From positions 1 to 7,652 of the forward strand of contig PMYF01000546.1 of NCBI GenBank assembly GCA_003171295.1: 7,652 nt of DNA. Reading direction: 5' to 3'. Position 1 is the stretch's first letter, and each line of letters begins with the position of its first letter. The translations under genes were made by a program, and so were the position numbers. This document shows, in pieces, positions 6,604 through 7,652 of the stretch. The notes beneath the pieces are model-generated. The model was not told where the DNA came from. It worked only from the letters and a program-made list of their open reading frames with translations, and ran no database searches. The stretch comes from Acidobacteriota bacterium (GTDB lineage: Bacteria; Acidobacteriota; Terriglobia; UBA7540).

Positions 6604-6631
6604 CGTCGATTTCCGCTTTCGCGGGAATGAC
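6604..6631 (-). repeat. REP-like palindromic repeat, copy 2
   Basis: Same element as 2462-2489 (24 of 28 identical, same orientation). On the minus strand ATTCCCGC, GAAA, GCGGAAAT form a stem with one mismatch; the differences from copy 1 largely keep the pairing. It sits between the stop of the dehydratase-activase-related gene and the predicted promoter of the Gfo/Idh gene, so it would lie in the 3' untranslated region of the former. The 244-base gap holds this repeat and the promoter; no further gene is visible in it. Confidence 0.75.
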
Positions 6632-6668
6632 CGACACCTTAATTAGTGAAAAGGATCTGCCGTGTGGG

Positions 6669-7652
6669 TTACGCCACCGGCTGGGAGAAATAGGCGGGGT
6701 ATTGGCGCGGGAAAGACTTCTTCTCGCGATACGAGCGGGCGAGCTCCATGTAGATCCCCAGGTCGCGGTCGAGGTCCGACTGCGTGCCATCGAAGTAAAA
6801 ATTGCGGATGGGAATTCCTCCGTAGGCCTTCGAGAGTTTCGGGTAGATGGCCTCGCTCACGATGCCGTTCATGCAGGTGAAGGGGCTGATGTCGATGATG
6901 CCGTCGGCGCCATGTTTGGCCAGGTACGCGGCCTTGCCCACGCTGAGCACCATTTCACCCAGCGCGCCGCCTGTGGGCAGAAAGGGCCACGCCAGCTCCA
7001 GGATTTCCTCGATGGGAGGCTCTTCGTAGCCCACGAAATCATCCTCGAAAGGTGCCATCAACGCCTTCTCGTCTGAGTGCTGGATATGCGAGCGCAGGTG
7101 GGCTTTGGCCATCGCCCACGAGATTTTCCGTCCGGTCAGCAGGAGCTTGCGTTTCTGTTCGTTGTTGGTGTACTCCACCCATTCGGCGATGTGGCTCAAC
7201 CAAGCCTCGGCGCCGTAGCTTTCCAGCTTGCGGATCAGGTCTTCATTGGAAAAGGTGTTGAGGCGGCAGAAAATTTCGCCCACCACGCCGATCAGGGGAA
7301 GCTCACGATCGTAGAGCGCCGGAACGCGGCGGAAGCGATCGCGGGCGCGCGTCATGGCTGCCGCCAGCGAGTCGAGCTGGCAGGCGGCATCGCCACAACT
7401 CGTCTCGATGGTTTTGCAGACGTCTTCCAGCGACTCCTGGAAGGCGCGGTCGGCGGCGCCCGGAGCGGTTTCGTAGGGGCGGGTTTTAAGCAGCGCGCGG
7501 TGTACGGTGTCGGCAGCGACCAGTGCCCGCCACGCCGTGCGCAGGAAGAGGTTGGCGATGTCGCCGCCGAGGTCGGCGTAGCCGTTCTCGCTGGTGGGGG
7601 AGAGCACTTGGACGTTGTCCCACCCCGCGTCACGCAGAATCTTGCGCAGGAA
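6669..7652 (-). CDS. Acyl-CoA dehydratase activase-related protein (COG3581/DUF2229-like), C-terminal part, cut by the window edge
   Basis: The last 327 residues of a protein whose reading frame stays open to the window edge; the TAA stop is at 6669-6671. Segments resembling the COG3581 group linked to 2-hydroxyacyl-CoA dehydratase activators are LIGVVGEIFCRLNTFSNEDL, KLESYGAEAWLSHIAEW, and DISPFTCMNGIVSEAIYPKL, followed by PIRNFYFDGTQSDLDRDLGI. The visible Cys residues are in SCGDAACQ, EIFCR and FTCMNG; the FTCM Cys sits where dehydratase-like subunits have a conserved Cys. In many bacteria this region is the C-terminal part of a very large fusion with an ASKHA-type activase (BadF/HgdC-like), so the missing N-terminus probably carries the ATPase and DUF2229 regions. 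Its role is not experimentally clear; a reductive or radical CoA-linked reaction is only inferred from family links. A GTG at 7607 is not the true start, since homologous sequence (NVQVLSPTSENGYADLGG) runs through it. Confidence 0.75.
   Translation of the reverse strand, partial: FLRKILRDAGWDNVQVLSPTSENGYADLGGDIANLFLRTAWRALVAADTVHRALLKTRPYETAPGAADRAFQESLEDVCKTIETSCGDAACQLDSLAAAMTRARDRFRRVPALYDRELPLIGVVGEIFCRLNTFSNEDLIRKLESYGAEAWLSHIAEWVEYTNNEQKRKLLLTGRKISWAMAKAHLRSHIQHSDEKALMAPFEDDFVGYEEPPIEEILELAWPFLPTGGALGEMVLSVGKAAYLAKHGADGIIDISPFTCMNGIVSEAIYPKLSKAYGGIPIRNFYFDGTQSDLDRDLGIYMELARSYREKKSFPRQYPAYFSQPVA

Noticed and set aside
6599..6790. Short minus frame ending in a VIPAKAEI-like string
   Set aside because: It is the second REP-like copy read through the end of the dehydratase-activase-related gene in another frame.
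1..7652. CRISPR array, transposon, phage or defence island
   Set aside because: No regularly spaced repeats, transposase, integrase or defence-family protein is seen; composition is even apart from the small A/T-rich leader near 3950-3975.

Overview
The window is GC-rich, tightly packed bacterial DNA, and every gene I can support lies on the minus strand, so transcription runs from high to low coordinates. It fits a free-living heterotroph of the Acidobacteriota or a similar soil or sediment lineage (Verrucomicrobiota or Planctomycetota are alternatives). The reasons are a Tat-exported Gfo/Idh/MocA oxidoreductase, a sugar 3-epimerase-type TIM barrel, a secreted VCBS/FG-GAP propeller and a COG3581-type dehydratase-activase-related protein in one stretch. 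This placement is an inference from gene content; no rRNA, tRNA or other marker is present.

Layout in the direction of transcription: (1) 7652-6669, the C-terminal 327 residues of an acyl-CoA dehydratase activase-related protein, cut by the window edge. (2) 6668-6425, a leader region with a REP-like hairpin repeat and a plausible sigma70 promoter. (3) 6424-5093, a Tat-signal Gfo/Idh/MocA oxidoreductase. (4) A gap with a strong GC hairpin. (5) 4928-4074, a D-tagatose/D-psicose 3-epimerase-family sugar isomerase with all metal and substrate residues in place. (6) An A/T-richer leader. (7) 3895-2621, an exported seven-bladed VCBS propeller. (8) A 181-base gap with an extended -10 promoter and a second copy of the REP-like repeat. 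(9) 2439-565, glmS. (10) 509-1, the N-terminal part of a class IV (HDAC11-like) histone-deacetylase-family protein, cut by the window edge.

Genes 3, 5 and 7 look like a small carbohydrate-handling cluster: a Tat-exported oxidoreductase acting on a sugar or sugar derivative, an epimerase for a keto sugar, and an exported propeller that could bind glycans or partner proteins. GlmS makes glucosamine-6-phosphate for the cell wall and appears to have its own promoter, with the deacetylase-like gene probably read through from it.

The most unusual point is in glmS. The residue after the initiator Met, which in this family is the Cys nucleophile of the glutaminase domain, is Ser (TCG), while every other glutaminase and isomerase motif I can check is intact. 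I saw no CRISPR array, insertion sequence, tRNA or rRNA, and no gap longer than 300 bases without a gene.
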